Shown here: positions 15,271-21,744 of the stretch, in pieces
Layout of the letters: each line of letters opens with the position of its first letter
Numbering within the stretch: position 1 is the stretch's first letter
NCBI GenBank assembly: GCA_026394855.1
Contig: JAPLZT010000065.1
Coordinates: 1 to 21,768 of the forward strand
Source of the DNA: Candidatus Woesebacteria bacterium
GTDB lineage: Bacteria; Patescibacteriota; Microgenomatia; UBA8517
DNA length: 21,768 bases
Direction: 5' to 3'
Notes under the pieces: model-generated
What the model saw: the letters and a program-made list of their open reading frames with translations, nothing else
Told to the model about the DNA's origin: nothing
Databases searched by the model: none
Made by a program: the position numbers and the translations under genes

Positions 15271-15804
15271 TTATTCTAGAGATTCTAGTATCTTATACGC
15301 AATAATTGCGGCAGAACCCCAGACATTAAAGGATTTGTTTACCCCAAACATGGGAAGTTCGACAATAATATCCGATAAATCTAATACTTCTTTTGAGACT
15401 CCATCCGTTTCGTGTCCGACTACAATGGCACAAGGTAGATAACAGCGTATAGGTAACAGCGTATAGGGAATAGATCTCGGATCTTGTTCGACAGCAATAA
15501 TTTGCACGCCCTCTTTTTTTAACTCCCTGACCGCCTGCAATGCGGAGCTTGCGGTGGTCCAAGGAACCCATTCTTCGGTTCCAACCGCAGATTTATGGAT
15601 TTTAGAAGACGGGGGATATTCCATATCTCCGCAGAGAAACACTTTCTCAGCAGATATTGCATCCGCAAGTCTAAAAAGAGAACCTATATTATATGTATCA
15701 AAAATCCTGTCTGCAACAATATAGATAGGGTTTCTTTTGATTTCCTTTAGATCATCCTCCTTTGGAGGAGTTTTTCTAAGTTCTTTTGCGTTTAATTTAT
15801 TCAT
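15271..15804 (-). CDS. RNA 2'-O-methyltransferase, SpoU/TrmH (SPOUT) family
   Basis: This 177-residue SAM-dependent methyltransferase has the trefoil-knot fold. Motif 1 is DTYNIGSLFRLADA (Asn and Arg catalytic), motif 2 is VVGHETDGVS and motif 3 is ELPMFGVNKSFNVWGSAAIIAY. It probably methylates a tRNA or rRNA ribose; which one cannot be read. It has only a short N-terminal extension, no L30e-like RNA-binding domain, so it is near TrmL/TrmH-minimal in size. Residues encoding IPYTLLPIRCYLP contain a duplicated 14-bp DNA repeat just before motif 2. The start overlaps the upstream gene's stop by 4 nt. Confidence 0.93.
   Translation of the reverse strand: MNKLNAKELRKTPPKEDDLKEIKRNPIYIVADRIFDTYNIGSLFRLADAISAEKVFLCGDMEYPPSSKIHKSAVGTEEWVPWTTASSALQAVRELKKEGVQIIAVEQDPRSIPYTLLPIRCYLPCAIVVGHETDGVSKEVLDLSDIIVELPMFGVNKSFNVWGSAAIIAYKILESLE
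15438..15465. repeat. In-frame 14-bp tandem duplication inside the methyltransferase gene
   Basis: Two adjacent units, GATAACAGCGTATA and GGTAACAGCGTATA, differ at one base. Translated on the minus strand they give PYTLLPIRCYL. The length of 28 bp is not a multiple of three, yet the frame is open through it. This sits just upstream of SAM-binding motif 2. Confidence 0.8.
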
Positions 15805-16586
15805 GTGTGGGCAAGTGCTCTTCCGATATTATAACCTAGTATATCGATTGTCTCGTGAGTATTTCCTCTTTTTCGACAAACTTTATGCCTTAGTATCTCA
15901 GTTGCCGAGGCAGTGTTTAAATAAATCAAATCACAGATTTTTCCAGTCAATAGTTCGTATGAACCATGCCTATTTTCCTGTGAACTCATTCCTGCCAAAA
16001 CTGATCCCCAGAAATGGTAGGTGTCTCCTGGTGGATCGAAAGTGCCATCCGTATAACCGAAAGGAGCGACACACTTGTACCAAGCCAACATTTTTTCTTT
16101 ATCCGACGTAATTAAATTAGTATCGTAATTTCTAGCCATGGCTCTGGTCGCTATTGCCAGGACAATTGTAGCCTGCGTGAGATTGCCATTGGTTACATCT
16201 AATGCAAGCGATAATTGTTCAGGGACGGTAACTGGTACACCCGATCTTTGAGAAGTTTTTTCTATTTTTTGTACTAAGTTCAGGCAATTGTTTTTTAGTG
16301 GGGAGAGAAGCGGAAGATTGGTATGGTGTTGATCAGTAAATGCCACAAAAAATTGTAATACTGAGGCCTTAGAAAGATTGAGCTCATATTTAATGTTTGT
16401 CCGTTTTGTTTGTAAGGGGACAACGGCTAATATTTCCTCAAACAGCAAATCCGGATCGGGATTGTAGCGTTTACTTGATGTGTAGGGAGTATTTTCCTCA
16501 ATTATTTTCCTATATTTTTCCGGATATGGAGTTCTGGCACCATAAGTTACCAATTTTAGAGCAGTTGCCGCCTCGACCAGAGACAT
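15801..16586 (-). CDS. Soluble protein of unknown function, coupled to the methyltransferase
   Basis: This 261-residue protein has no signal or membrane helices and is Thr/Ala/Leu-rich and mostly helical. Memorable segments are TYGARTPYPEKYRKII near the N-terminus, FDPPGDTYHFWGSVLAGMSS and a basic KVCRKRGNTHET near the C-terminus. The last could contact nucleic acid. Its stop overlaps the methyltransferase start by 4 nt, so the two are co-translated. An extended -10 lies 19 nt upstream with a predicted leader of about 12 nt. I do not recognise the family, and no catalytic motif stands out. Confidence 0.8.
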   Translation of the reverse strand: MSLVEAATALKLVTYGARTPYPEKYRKIIEENTPYTSSKRYNPDPDLLFEEILAVVPLQTKRTNIKYELNLSKASVLQFFVAFTDQHHTNLPLLSPLKNNCLNLVQKIEKTSQRSGVPVTVPEQLSLALDVTNGNLTQATIVLAIATRAMARNYDTNLITSDKEKMLAWYKCVAPFGYTDGTFDPPGDTYHFWGSVLAGMSSQENRHGSYELLTGKICDLIYLNTASATEILRHKVCRKRGNTHETIDILGYNIGRALAHT

Positions 16587-16604
16587 ATTTTAGTTTGTGG
16601 CCAT

Positions 16605-16613
16605 ATTCTAGCA
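16605..16613 (-). promoter_or_regulatory. Extended -10 (TGCTAGAAT) for the unknown-methyltransferase pair
   Basis: Read on the minus strand from 16613 to 16605. It predicts a start near 16598, 12 nt before the ATG at 16586, with no Shine-Dalgarno in the leader. It is back to back with the tRNA promoter. Confidence 0.5.
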
Positions 16614-16628
16614 TTTAGATATTTAAAA

Positions 16629-16637
16629 TGATAAAAT
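16629..16637 (+). promoter_or_regulatory. Extended -10 (TGATAAAAT) for the tRNA-Glu/tRNA-Lys pair
   Basis: It predicts a start near 16644, about 20 nt before mature tRNA-Glu. The -35 is poor. A second TAAAAT overlaps it at 16624-16629. Being only 15 bp from the divergent -10, the two promoters probably exclude each other. Confidence 0.45.
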
Positions 16638-16663
16638 TCGACTTGCTTTGGCCAAGTAGTCTT

Positions 16664-16738
16664 GGCCCCATCGTCTAACGGTTTAGGACGTCGGGTTTTC
16701 ATCCCGAAAACTTCTGGGTTCGAATCCCAGTGGGGTCA
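16664..16738 (+). tRNA. tRNA-Glu (TTC)
   Basis: The acceptor stem GGCCCCA pairs with TGGGGTC (one G-T). The anticodon loop reads TTTTCAT with anticodon TTC, and the T-arm is CTGGG-TTCGAAT-CCCAG. The next bases are CAA, so CCA is not encoded and must be added by the CCA enzyme. Confidence 0.96.
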
Positions 16739-16752
16739 CAAGCAATTTACAA

Positions 16753-16825
16753 GGGCCCATAGCTCAACGGTAGAGCGATTCCCTTTTAAGGAAGAGGTTT
16801 GAAGGTTCGAATCCTTCTGGGCTCA
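16753..16825 (+). tRNA. tRNA-Lys (TTT)
   Basis: The acceptor GGGCCCA pairs with TGGGCTC. The anticodon loop CTTTTAA has anticodon TTT, and the T-arm is GAAGG-TTCGAAT-CCTTC. It lies 14 nt after tRNA-Glu, probably co-transcribed. CCA is not encoded. A TTGACT-like -35 (16846) follows it for the next unit. Confidence 0.95.
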
Positions 16826-16901
16826 CAGGTTTAACAAAATACCCCTTGACTTCGTGTTTTGTTTGATCCATATTTAAGTTGGGAAGAGTTGTTGGATTGG
16901 T

Positions 16902-17027
16902 ATGAAATCAGACAAAAGGGAAGAGATTGTTAGTTGTTTTTCAGAGTGTATGTCTTCGTTTCCTAACTCCAATATTAGCTGTTACAAAGTCAATTTTAGC
17001 TACCGGTTTATTTATCCAAGAATATGA
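16902..17027 (+). CDS. Possible 41-residue peptide coupled to the LAGLIDADG-like gene
   Basis: An open frame of 41 codons begins MKSDKREEIVSCFSECMSSF and ends YPRI. Its TGA overlaps the ATG of the following gene (ATGA), the coupling seen repeatedly in this window. It holds three Cys and no membrane segment. TTGACT (16846-16851) with CATATT (16869-16874) could be a promoter, and GGGAAGAG lies about 13 nt upstream. The coding evidence is weak; the rest of the 198-nt gap after tRNA-Lys holds nothing else I can support. Confidence 0.3.
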   Translation: MKSDKREEIVSCFSECMSSFPNSNISCYKVNFSYRFIYPRI

Positions 17028-17731
17028 TCACAAGGTTTGCTGTCAGAAAGAAAAATCACGATAAATTCATCAAAGTTATATCGTTAAGGAAACAAGGTCA
17101 CAGTTATGGAGAAATAATGAAACTTATACCTGTTGCTAAGTCAACGATAAATAATTGGATTACTCTGGTGGGCCTGAATTTATCTCAGGAACATTTACAA
17201 ATTCAAACCAAAAAGAGATTAGAAAATCACGTTATTGCTACAGAGGCATCTAGGATAACAAGGGCGAGAAATAAAGATTTAATTATTCAGCGCTTTATTC
17301 AAGAAATTAAAGGATACTTAAATGATGGGCTTTTTGTTTCGGGGATAATGCTTTATGAAGCAGAAGGATCAAAAGGAGTAAACAATGGTTTTTCAAATTC
17401 AGATTTCAGGTTGATTACTGCCTATATTAGATTTTTAGAGAAATACTTTTACCTAGATAAAGAGATAAACATGAGATTTCGACTTCACATCCACGATACT
17501 CGTAAGGCAGATTTAAATAAGATAAAGTACTTTTGGTCAAAGAAGATGGGAGTAAAACCAGATCTGATAAAAATAACATGGAAACACAACATTGTCTCTA
17601 AAGCAAGAGAAAACCCTGATTATGTTGGGCAAATGAACGTCCACGTATCGGGCGTAAGTTATTTTACTAGTAAAATCTTGGCCATATCGGATATAATATT
17701 GAGGAAGATCCAAAGAATGAACGTTCTTTAA
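17024..17731 (+). CDS. HTH plus LAGLIDADG-like protein (possible homing endonuclease relative)
   Basis: In this 235-residue protein the N-terminus (about 10-55) is a resolvase-like helix-turn-helix: KVISLRKQGHSYGEIMKLIPVAKSTINNWI. The C-terminal half (about 103-230) resembles a single LAGLIDADG/WhiA-type unit. It has GIMLYEAEGSK with the acidic residues of the metal site, FSNSDFRLITAYIRFLEKYF, then RLHIHDTRKADLNKIKYFWSKKMGV. Relatives of this architecture are frequent in CPR genomes and usually unassigned; a DNA-binding regulator is as possible as a nuclease. It ends 7 nt before tRNA-Gln, a setting that fits a mobile or site-specific element. No Shine-Dalgarno is visible. Confidence 0.72.
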   Translation: MITRFAVRKKNHDKFIKVISLRKQGHSYGEIMKLIPVAKSTINNWITLVGLNLSQEHLQIQTKKRLENHVIATEASRITRARNKDLIIQRFIQEIKGYLNDGLFVSGIMLYEAEGSKGVNNGFSNSDFRLITAYIRFLEKYFYLDKEINMRFRLHIHDTRKADLNKIKYFWSKKMGVKPDLIKITWKHNIVSKARENPDYVGQMNVHVSGVSYFTSKILAISDIILRKIQRMNVL

Positions 17732-17738
17732 GATATAT

Positions 17739-17813
17739 TGCGGGATGGTGTAATGGTAGTCACGCCTCCCTTTGGAGGAGGAGATTCAGGTCCGAATCCT
17801 GGTCCCGCAGCCA
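17739..17813 (+). tRNA. tRNA-Gln (TTG), CCA encoded
   Basis: The acceptor TGCGGGA pairs fully with TCCCGCA, followed by discriminator G73 and an encoded CCA (17811-17813). U8 is present. The anticodon stem CCTCC/GGAGG encloses CTTTGGA with anticodon TTG. The weak U1-A72 pair and G73 are glutamine identity features. Oddities: the T-loop reads TCCGAAT, so position 55 is C instead of the near-universal T, and CCA is encoded here but not in the two nearby tRNAs. Confidence 0.9.
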
Positions 17814-17835
17814 AGGCTCTGTCAAATGAATATTC

Positions 17836-17844
17836 TGGTAAAAT
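17836..17844 (+). promoter_or_regulatory. Extended -10 (TGGTAAAAT) with start site on the next ATG
   Basis: TGG followed by TAAAAT puts the predicted start at 17851, the A of the ATG. It lies in the 37-nt gap after tRNA-Gln. There is no convincing -35 at the usual distance. Confidence 0.55.
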
Positions 17845-17850
17845 TAGATT

Positions 17851-18054
17851 ATGAAAACTGTAAAAATTGAGGATGATTGGAAAAATTATAACAAAAAGTT
17901 GTACACACGTATAGTATTGTTATTTGGAGCTGCGCTTCTAGCAATGTTTATTTTAACAAATGTTTTTCATCTAACAGATGGGGAAGCAATTTCAACCATT
18001 TCTGGAATAGCAATAGGTGTAATTTTTACCCTCATGTTTACAAAAAAGTTATAA
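17851..18054 (+). CDS. Small two-helix membrane protein of unknown function
   Basis: This 67-residue protein has a charged N-terminus (DDWKNYNKKLY) followed by two hydrophobic helices (about 20-40 and 47-64) joined by HLTDGEA, and ends in KKL. The shape recalls small phage or toxin-system membrane proteins, but there is no specific match. It starts leaderless by prediction. It is the first of a row of small genes between tRNA-Gln and the GIY-YIG gene that looks like accessory DNA. Confidence 0.65.
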   Translation: MKTVKIEDDWKNYNKKLYTRIVLLFGAALLAMFILTNVFHLTDGEAISTISGIAIGVIFTLMFTKKL

Positions 18055-18061
18055 GGATAGA

Positions 18062-18124
18062 ATGGGTCTAGACCGTGATGCTCAGCCAAGACGGGCGATT
18101 TTGATTAAAATAATCACAGAATGA
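18062..18124 (+). CDS. Tiny ORF (20 residues) with a GxDxxAQP(R/K) motif
   Basis: It encodes MGLDRDAQPRRAILIKIITE. The TGA overlaps the ATG of the next gene. Residues 2-10 align without gaps to GPDQRAQPK of the tiny ORF at 18558-18617: GGT, GAC, GCT and CAG codons are identical, with 18 of 27 bases shared in codon register. Coding status is unproven; the relation between the two intergenic stretches is clear. Confidence 0.35.
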   Translation: MGLDRDAQPRRAILIKIITE

Positions 18125-18549
18125 ACGATTTAAGCATATTCTTAACGAGTGGGGTTATTGCAGCTTTAGTTAGCGGATTAGTTACTTACTATATCAATCA
18201 AAAATTAGACATACTCAAGAGAACAATGGATGCAAGAAGAGAGTTGTATACAAAACTACATGAATTATTATCTAATTTCTTTACCACAGAAAGCGAACGA
18301 ACAAGTAATTCTGCTAGAGATAAACTTCTAAAATATTATCGAGAAATACAGATTTGGGGATCCGATGAGGTAGTAAGTTCTTTTAGAAATTTAATAAATG
18401 CAATGATAGAAAAAGATAGTGTTACAGAAAACAGAAACCAACTTTATAAAGAATTTGTTATTGCTATGCGTGGCGATATATTGGGAGGAAAAACCAAATT
18501 GACACCAAATGAAATCGATATCCGGGGAATAATTAGGAAGAAGCATTAG
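18121..18549 (+). CDS. Single-pass membrane protein with coiled-coil-like cytoplasmic part, unknown function
   Basis: This 142-residue protein has an N-terminal helix (about 7-25, FLTSGVIAALVSGLVTYYI), then a long charged helical region (about 26-120) beginning NQKLDILKRTMDARRELYTKLHELL. The arrangement is common in unassigned accessory membrane proteins. AATAAT (18109-18114) predicts a start exactly at this ATG, and a small inverted repeat TGATTA-AAA-TAATCA (18102-18116) covers that -10. Function unknown. The codon usage is more AT-rich than in the copper region. Confidence 0.7.
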   Translation: MNDLSIFLTSGVIAALVSGLVTYYINQKLDILKRTMDARRELYTKLHELLSNFFTTESERTSNSARDKLLKYYREIQIWGSDEVVSSFRNLINAMIEKDSVTENRNQLYKEFVIAMRGDILGGKTKLTPNEIDIRGIIRKKH

Positions 18550-18557
18550 CAAAATAA

Positions 18558-18617
18558 ATGAGACTTTCTAGCTATAACGACGAAACGGGTCCTGACCAAC
18601 GTGCTCAGCCCAAGTGA
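18558..18617 (+). CDS. Tiny ORF (19 residues) ending in GPDQRAQPK
   Basis: It encodes MRLSSYNDETGPDQRAQPK. The motif GxDxxAQP(K/R) recurs from the tiny ORF at 18062-18124. It lies 8 nt after the preceding stop and 15 nt before the GIY-YIG gene. It could be a real short peptide, the decayed tail of a longer gene, or a repeat with a non-coding role. Confidence 0.33.
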   Translation: MRLSSYNDETGPDQRAQPK

Positions 18618-18632
18618 GTCGAGAAATATCTA

Positions 18633-18887
18633 ATGTTTTATTTCTATATTGTTCGTTGTTCAGATAATTCACTTTATTGTGGCCAGACAAACAATCTTAA
18701 AAGAAGAATTCATGAACACAACTTTGATAAAAATAGATCGGCAAAATATTTAAGAGCAAAAAAGCCTGTAAAACTTGTTTATTCTGAAGAATATTCAACT
18801 CTTCAATTAGCAATGAAGAGAGAGTGGCAAATTAAAAAATGGACCAAGACCAAGAAAGAGGCGCTTATATTGGGTGATTTTAATTAG
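18633..18887 (+). CDS. GIY-YIG nuclease superfamily protein (UPF0213/YhbQ-like)
   Basis: This 84-residue, single-domain protein has FYFYIVRCSDNSLYCGQTNNLKRRIHEHN. It carries the GIY-YIG-like Tyr pair, the catalytic Arg in LKRRI and the terminal metal-binding Glu in KREWQIKKW. Length and order match UPF0213 proteins, stand-alone domains proposed to act in DNA repair or processing. Homologues are common in CPR. No anchor or extra domain is present. It converges on the glycosyltransferase gene with an 8-nt overlap. Confidence 0.92.
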   Translation: MFYFYIVRCSDNSLYCGQTNNLKRRIHEHNFDKNRSAKYLRAKKPVKLVYSEEYSTLQLAMKREWQIKKWTKTKKEALILGDFN

Positions 18888-20622
18888 GTTGAGTACCGAA
18901 ATCTATTGGTTGGCCGGCTTGTATTTTTGTCACTACGTAATATGTTTGATTCGATGGAGCCAGAATATAAGCATTTTTGGCTGCAGATAAGGCTTCATCT
19001 TTAATGTTAAGTTTATAATCCGACAAAGCTAAAATTAACCATAAAGTGGAATTTTGGGGTAAAAACCTTAATGAGTCTTCTACAAACTTTTTAGCTTCTT
19101 TTGGATTATTTTCTCCAAAAAAAGTTATTTTAGCTACATTTTCATACGATAAATAATACTGTCCGTTTTTAATAGCTGTCAGGTAAGCTTCTTTGGCTCT
19201 CTTGATATCTTTCTCCTGTTCGTAAATTGCTCCTAAATTATTCCAATTAGTCCACCAAAACGGAGCAACCTCAACAGATTTCTCAAAGTGAATTTTTGCC
19301 TCCTGGAACCTGCCTGCCCGATAAAGTTCTACTCCCAGGTTGTTTTCCAAATCAAAGCTGTTGAGAGTAATCCGTTCATCTTTAGAGTATAGGGTTAATC
19401 CGTTTTTCCAATCTAACGACCTGGAAATTGTCCTAATGGAAAGGGCAGTTATGATAATGGCAGCTAAGATAAACAAAAATAAAGAGAACTTAGAGATGAC
19501 GGTTTTCAAATTTAAAATTAATACTCCTGCCATACCCAATAGTCCGACTTCAGCCATATAAAACCATCTATCTGCCACCGTCATGTCTAAAGAAAAAATT
19601 TGGAGGTGTAGTCCGAGGCCGAAAATAAACCAGCAGTAAAAAAATAAAAACAGCTTACTTAATGAATTTTTAGATCTATATAAGCGATATTGATAAATTG
19701 TCAGGGCAAGGAAAGTTATTAGGAAAATAATTAATGGTTTATAAAAATCGGTAAAGGTAAAAGATTTAACCACCCAATGCTGGCTGATAGACAGGTGAGC
19801 CGGAAATATGAAAGTGGTTAAGTAAAAAGTAATAATCTTGGGAATAGAAAGCAACCTTTCTAAAAAGGGAATTCTGGTAATAGGGGAAAGACCTTGATTA
19901 TTAAAAAATACTTGGGCTATCCCGAACCTTAAAATAGAATAGGCAATTAGGGTAATAAAGACTGATCCAATCAGAGATTTAAGTTTCTCTTTTTGATAAA
20001 GATAAATATAAATTATAGATACAAGAATAAAGATAATTCCGGTTTCTTTTGATAGTAGAGATAAAAGCAGCAAAAAACTGAGTGTGAGAGCTCTTTTAAG
20101 AGATAGCCTTCCTTTAATTAAAAACAAAAGAGAGATTAAGCCAAAAAACATATATAAAATATCTTGTAGTGAAGAAGAATAGACTACCGTTTCTACATTA
20201 ATAGGGTGAATTAAGAAAACTAAGCTTAAAAAGAAGGCTAAAATCTGGCTACTTTTTTTGTTTTGAGGGAAAATTTTTCTAAAAAGTACGAAAATTAAGC
20301 AGGTGTTGGTTAAATGAAAAACCAGCTGGAAAAGGTGAAAAAAGAAGGGGTTAGCCCCGAAAATGGTATATAACAGGGTAAAAAAGACCGTCATTAAAGG
20401 CTTGTAATAGATCCCGGTTAAACTGCCGGTGCCGCCCGTGTTAAAAGTACTGCCCTGAAAAAAACGGGGCAGATTGGTGATCGAATGAACCAAACCGTTA
20501 TTTAAAATCTGTTCCTCATCGTCCCAAACAAAGTGGTTAAATAATGAAGCCCCATAGATTATAAAGCCTATTAAAAAAAATATCGGGATAAAATATTTAA
20601 AAAAAGTTTGCAGTTTGTTCAT
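18880..20622 (-). CDS. Polytopic glycosyltransferase (GT-C/TMTC-like) with C-terminal TPR repeats
   Basis: This 580-residue protein has about ten membrane helices up to roughly residue 410, then a soluble tail with three or four TPR units (SFDLENNLGVELYRAGRFQEAKIHFEKSVEVAP begins the first). The first external loop has FVWDDEEQIL, the Asp-Asp motif of GT-C enzymes that use polyprenyl-phosphate sugars. TPR-bearing members resemble TMTC/O-mannosyltransferase-like proteins. It probably glycosylates exported protein or cell-surface polymer. I choose ATG 20622 over an in-frame ATG at 20685, because an extended -10 (TGATATAAA) lies between them and MNKLQTFFKYFIPIFF makes a normal signal-anchor. The longer form would be 601 residues. 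Confidence 0.85.
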   Translation of the reverse strand: MNKLQTFFKYFIPIFFLIGFIIYGASLFNHFVWDDEEQILNNGLVHSITNLPRFFQGSTFNTGGTGSLTGIYYKPLMTVFFTLLYTIFGANPFFFHLFQLVFHLTNTCLIFVLFRKIFPQNKKSSQILAFFLSLVFLIHPINVETVVYSSSLQDILYMFFGLISLLFLIKGRLSLKRALTLSFLLLLSLLSKETGIIFILVSIIYIYLYQKEKLKSLIGSVFITLIAYSILRFGIAQVFFNNQGLSPITRIPFLERLLSIPKIITFYLTTFIFPAHLSISQHWVVKSFTFTDFYKPLIIFLITFLALTIYQYRLYRSKNSLSKLFLFFYCWFIFGLGLHLQIFSLDMTVADRWFYMAEVGLLGMAGVLILNLKTVISKFSLFLFILAAIIITALSIRTISRSLDWKNGLTLYSKDERITLNSFDLENNLGVELYRAGRFQEAKIHFEKSVEVAPFWWTNWNNLGAIYEQEKDIKRAKEAYLTAIKNGQYYLSYENVAKITFFGENNPKEAKKFVEDSLRFLPQNSTLWLILALSDYKLNIKDEALSAAKNAYILAPSNQTYYVVTKIQAGQPIDFGTQPN

Positions 20623-20638
20623 TTCCAAAGTTATTTTC

Positions 20639-20647
20639 TTTATATCA
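20639..20647 (-). promoter_or_regulatory. Extended -10 (TGATATAAA) of the TPR glycosyltransferase
   Basis: Read on the minus strand from 20647 to 20639. The predicted start near 20632 leaves a 10-nt leader before ATG 20622, and it excludes the longer reading frame beginning at 20685. Confidence 0.45.
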
Positions 20648-20676
20648 TAACAAATTTTAGTAATCTTCATGGAAAG

Positions 20677-20685
20677 TGATATCAT
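20677..20685 (+). promoter_or_regulatory. Extended -10 (TGATATCAT) with start site on the DUF5652 ATG
   Basis: TGA plus TATCAT predicts a start at 20692, exactly the A of the ATG. The -35 is unclear. It is about 30 bp from the divergent extended -10. Confidence 0.55.
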
Positions 20686-20691
20686 TAATGT

Positions 20692-20913
20692 ATGTTTAAT
20701 TACATGTACTTTCAGAACCCTAGATTTTTGTTTTGGTTAACGCCTCTTGTTATTTGGGATCTTTTTTGGAGAGGGAAAGCTCTCTGGAAAGCATCTAAGA
20801 ATAATCAATCTTATTGGTTTATTGCGCTTCTTATCGTAAACAGCATAGGAATATTGCCTCTTATTTACCTTGCTTTCTTTTCCAAAAAGAGCAAGAATGC
20901 AACGAAAACTTGA
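20692..20913 (+). CDS. Small membrane protein, DUF5652-like
   Basis: This 73-residue protein has two hydrophobic helices. The first contains FWLTPLVIWDLFWRGKALWKASK, and the second FIALLIVNSIGILPLIYLAFF is followed by a Lys-rich tail. The WDLFWRGKALWKA block and the IGILPLIYL helix are the hallmarks of DUF5652, a small family common in Patescibacteria with no known function. It starts leaderless by prediction. Confidence 0.82.
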   Translation: MFNYMYFQNPRFLFWLTPLVIWDLFWRGKALWKASKNNQSYWFIALLIVNSIGILPLIYLAFFSKKSKNATKT

Positions 20914-20939
20914 CAAATATGTTTCTGAAGTGGTATAAA
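20910..20939 (+). promoter_or_regulatory. Promoter TTGACA-18-(TGG)TATAAA for the final gene
   Basis: A perfect -35 (20910-20915) begins on the last base of the DUF5652 stop codon. TATAAA (20934-20939) has an extended TG. The predicted start is 20946, one base before ATG 20947. This is the strongest promoter by sequence in the window. Confidence 0.75.
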
Positions 20940-20946
20940 CTAGCCC

Positions 20947-21687
20947 ATGTTGGAATATCTACAGGGATTTGGGGAAAGAACAAAAAATAATGATTTCTCG
21001 GTGTTGGCTGGGATTATGAAGAAACTTAACGGTGGAAAGGATGTTCCCTTTCCGACTTCAGAACAAACCTTGAGTCTAGAAGAGGCTACAAGTGAATACA
21101 AGAATAGTCTCAATAGTCCTGAAAGCCTGACCCGTTTCATGCGCAGCTTTTGGTTAGGGGCAGGCCAAAGGATTGGGGAAGAGTATATTGTTTCTAAGTT
21201 CCCCCTGAAATCTCAAGAGATTAAGGAGAGGACAAAAAATGGCCAAATGGCTATTTTTTGTCCGGCTGAGGTAAGTAGGGTTGATTTAGGAAGAATGTTT
21301 CCTAAAATGGGAAGCTGGGCTGTAGAGGAAAGTAATTCAGCTGTTGATACGATTAATAATTCAGGCTGGCTTTGGATCGAATCTTCCATAGACGCACCCA
21401 ATAGAAACACTACCGAGAAACAATTAGGAGATACCCTCAAAAAGGCAAAAAGACAAGGTCAATCCCTAAGAACATATATTATTGGAGGCCAAATCAGTAA
21501 ATTATTAACCGGTAGGTATTTTGATGAAGGGCCAACTTGGTCAAGATTGCTAGGTTCTTGTGATGAGGGCCCGGTTCTTTGCGCCAACTTCTACTCGCTT
21601 GGTGATTTGCGTGTCTCTTCGGCTCTGAGTCCTGGGGGTCGTGATGGGGACTTAGGTGGTCGCTCCGAGGAAGTGATTAAAGCTTGA
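20947..21687 (+). CDS. Soluble protein of unknown function
   Basis: This 246-residue protein has no signal or membrane segment and a mixed alpha/beta character. Segments that may be conserved are PESLTRFMRSFWLGAGQRIGEEY, NGQMAIFCPAEVSRVDLGRMFPKMGSW and TYIIGGQISKLLTGRYFDEGPTWSRLLGSCDEGPVL. The C-terminus is Gly/Arg-rich (SPGGRDGDLGGRSEEVI). I recall unassigned CPR proteins with a similar WSRLLGSCDxG to LGGRSE ending, but no function. It sits alone with a strong leaderless promoter, suggesting steady expression. It is followed by an 81-nt T-rich stretch. Confidence 0.75.
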   Translation: MLEYLQGFGERTKNNDFSVLAGIMKKLNGGKDVPFPTSEQTLSLEEATSEYKNSLNSPESLTRFMRSFWLGAGQRIGEEYIVSKFPLKSQEIKERTKNGQMAIFCPAEVSRVDLGRMFPKMGSWAVEESNSAVDTINNSGWLWIESSIDAPNRNTTEKQLGDTLKKAKRQGQSLRTYIIGGQISKLLTGRYFDEGPTWSRLLGSCDEGPVLCANFYSLGDLRVSSALSPGGRDGDLGGRSEEVIKA

Positions 21688-21716
21688 TTTTTGGAACCTT
21701 TGTCCTTTTTGCCCCT

Positions 21717-21744
21717 TTGAACTTTTTCTTCTTTTTATTATACT
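21717..21744 (+). promoter_or_regulatory. Possible promoter TTGAAC-16-TATACT of a gene beyond the window
   Basis: TTGAAC (21717-21722) and TATACT (21739-21744) have a 16-bp spacer. The predicted start near 21751 is about 13 nt before an ATG at 21764, with AGTAGG between. The downstream gene lies outside the window. Confidence 0.35.

Noticed and set aside
17739..17813. Reading the tRNA as tRNA-Gly because of its GCGGGA-like acceptor and CCTCC stem
   Set aside because: The 7-nt loop CTTTGGA gives anticodon TTG. Shifting the 5' end one base back gives a full acceptor stem with U8, A72, G73 and CCA, which fits glutamine.
18064..18622. The two related intergenic stretches as integron-like attC sites or copies of the tRNA-Gln 3' end
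   Set aside because: There is no integrase, the attC core motifs are missing, and similarity to the tRNA is only 16 of 27 bases. The ungapped codon-register match is a better explanation.
20623..20685. Longer N-terminus of the TPR glycosyltransferase
   Set aside because: The extra 21 residues precede the signal-anchor, and an extended -10 lies within them.
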